In this document: positions 4,753-5,821 of the stretch, one piece after another
Numbering within the stretch: position 1 is the first letter of the stretch
Layout: the number at the start of each line of letters is the position of its first letter
NCBI GenBank assembly: GCA_937895315.1
Contig: CALAWM010000038.1
Span: 1-5,821 of the forward strand
Direction of reading: 5' to 3'
DNA length: 5,821 nucleotides
DNA from: an uncultured Caryophanales bacterium
GTDB taxonomy: Bacteria > Bacillota_I > Bacilli_A > RFN20 > CAG-826
The notes under the pieces: model-generated
What the model was told of the DNA's origin: nothing
Database searches by the model: none
Seen by the model: the letters and a program-made list of their open reading frames with translations, nothing else
Position numbers and translations under genes: made by a program

Positions 4753-5821
4753 GCTATTCAATGACATATTTCCGAAAAATACACCCCCCCTCTTCGCGAA
4801 AGACCGGGTTTTTTTGACGTCGGAAGTAATAGGAACCGCCCTTTTAGTAGCAGAAGCCTTTATCAAGAAACCCGATAATTATGTGATTATCACCAATAAT
4901 CTCTATAGTGCGCAAAAAGTTATATCGACTTTACAAACTTTTGTGGATAATGACGACATTCTCTTTTATCCAAACGATGATCTCCTTTTTACTGAAGTTT
5001 TGACGGCCACGAAAGAATTAGAGGCGCAAAGAATTTACACTCTTTTTGCAGCAAGTGATAAACGTAAATCACATATTTATGTCGCTAATCTTTCGGCAAC
5101 CCTCAAACCAACGCTTGAAGTAAATTATTTCTTAAACCACACATTGAAGATTAAAGTAGGCGACACTTTAGGCATGGAAGAATTAACAACTAAACTACTA
5201 CAATTAGGCTATATAAGGGTATCAAACGTGGAACAAACAATGCAATTTGCCGTCCGGGGTGACATTATTGATTTATATAGCGTTAATGAAGATCATCCAA
5301 CGCGGATTGAATTCTTTGATACTGAAGTGGAATCGATGCGTTACTTCAATGTAAGCACCCAAGTTTCAATCGGTAAAAAAGAAGAAATGGTTGTCCTTCC
5401 GGCCAGTGAATATGTTTTAAATAAGGAAGACCAAAAAGACTTTATCTCTGAGATTAATGAAAAATATAAAAAAGAAACAAGTGGTTTTGAACCAACAATC
5501 ATGGAAGCTTACCTATTTAATCTTCAAAATGATATTGAAACATATTTGTCCGGGAATAATTTAGCCTTAAGTAAATACTTATTATTACAACCCTTATTCC
5601 GCCATTCTTTTTTATGTCACGTCTATAATCCAAAGATTGTGCTTGCTAATGATTCACAACTTTTTGCAAGCTATGAGATCATTAACGAGCAAGCCCAACA
5701 TTTTGTCCATGATGGGGCCAGAAAAAATAAACTTTTACCAAATACAAAGCTTTATTTAGACTTTGATGAACTAAACCAATACTATAAATATATTACGCGT
5801 GAATTTAGTGAAGATGGCAAA
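4745..5821 (+). CDS. mfd: Transcription-repair coupling factor Mfd, N-terminal part
   Basis: The first 359 codons of Mfd, a large DNA translocase (about 1,150-1,180 residues in relatives) that removes RNA polymerase stalled at DNA lesions and recruits UvrA. The gene runs off the right edge in frame. What is seen is the N-terminal UvrB-like module. Recognisable parts are ITNNLYSAQKV (49-59), LFYPNDDLLFTE (73-84), the TKELEAQR stretch (89-96) and the strongly conserved QFAVRGDIIDLYSVNEDHPTRIEFFDTEVESMRYF (167-201). The helicase motors and the polymerase-binding domain lie outside the window. The GTG start overlaps the last 8 bases of pth, which implies one transcript and coupled translation. 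pth next to mfd is a common Gram-positive order; Bacillus has the small gene fin between them, and it is absent here. The first 25 or so residues are short and divergent, and their codons include a C7 and a T7 run. Confidence 0.93.
   Translation, partial: MIKLFNDIFPKNTPPLFAKDRVFLTSEVIGTALLVAEAFIKKPDNYVIITNNLYSAQKVISTLQTFVDNDDILFYPNDDLLFTEVLTATKELEAQRIYTLFAASDKRKSHIYVANLSATLKPTLEVNYFLNHTLKIKVGDTLGMEELTTKLLQLGYIRVSNVEQTMQFAVRGDIIDLYSVNEDHPTRIEFFDTEVESMRYFNVSTQVSIGKKEEMVVLPASEYVLNKEDQKDFISEINEKYKKETSGFEPTIMEAYLFNLQNDIETYLSGNNLALSKYLLLQPLFRHSFLCHVYNPKIVLANDSQLFASYEIINEQAQHFVHDGARKNKLLPNTKLYLDFDELNQYYKYITREFSEDGK

Noticed and set aside
4681..4866. 61-codon minus-strand reading frame across the pth-mfd junction
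   Set aside because: It is opposite two well-supported genes, has no ribosome site or family likeness, and reads as a shadow.

Overview
The window comes from a low-GC, Gram-positive-type bacterium, either Bacillota or a wall-bearing relative near Mycoplasmatota. This rests on the A+T-rich codons, the Asn/Lys/Ile-rich proteins, the Shine-Dalgarno sites, the near-consensus sigma-A promoters and the pth-mfd gene order. The genetic code looks standard: Trp is always TGG, and TGA ends the PAP2 gene. I cannot name the genus. The DNA is almost wholly coding. There are seven genes and only two real intergenic gaps, of about 59 and 46 bases, and I saw no tRNA, rRNA, CRISPR array, insertion sequence or prophage gene.

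Layout on the minus strand, reading from position 4124 down to 1. First comes a DUF368 (PopT) membrane protein, then a PAP2-family phosphatase overlapping it by 14 bases, then an RsuA-type 16S rRNA pseudouridine synthase overlapping that by 4 bases. These three form a tight operon. After a 59-base gap holding a strong promoter comes a second unit: a TetR-family regulator whose stop codon directly abuts the start of an ABC exporter half-transporter. The exporter runs off the left edge just past its Walker A motif. On the plus strand, reading right from 4171, are pth (peptidyl-tRNA hydrolase) and mfd (transcription-repair coupling factor). They overlap by 8 bases, and mfd runs off the right edge.

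How the genes work together. The PopT-PAP2 pair reads as a lipid-carrier recycling module: the phosphatase would turn polyprenyl pyrophosphate into the monophosphate on the outer membrane face, and PopT would return it to the cytoplasmic face. TetR plus ABC is a classic self-regulated efflux cassette. Pth and Mfd are housekeeping genes for translation and for repair at stalled RNA polymerase.

The most interesting non-coding spot is the 46-base divergent gap between popT and pth. It seems to hold two facing extended -10 promoters, one of which would give a leaderless or nearly leaderless popT transcript. The popT-PAP2 coupling is the best candidate for a functional system. Nothing here is clearly a wholly new system.
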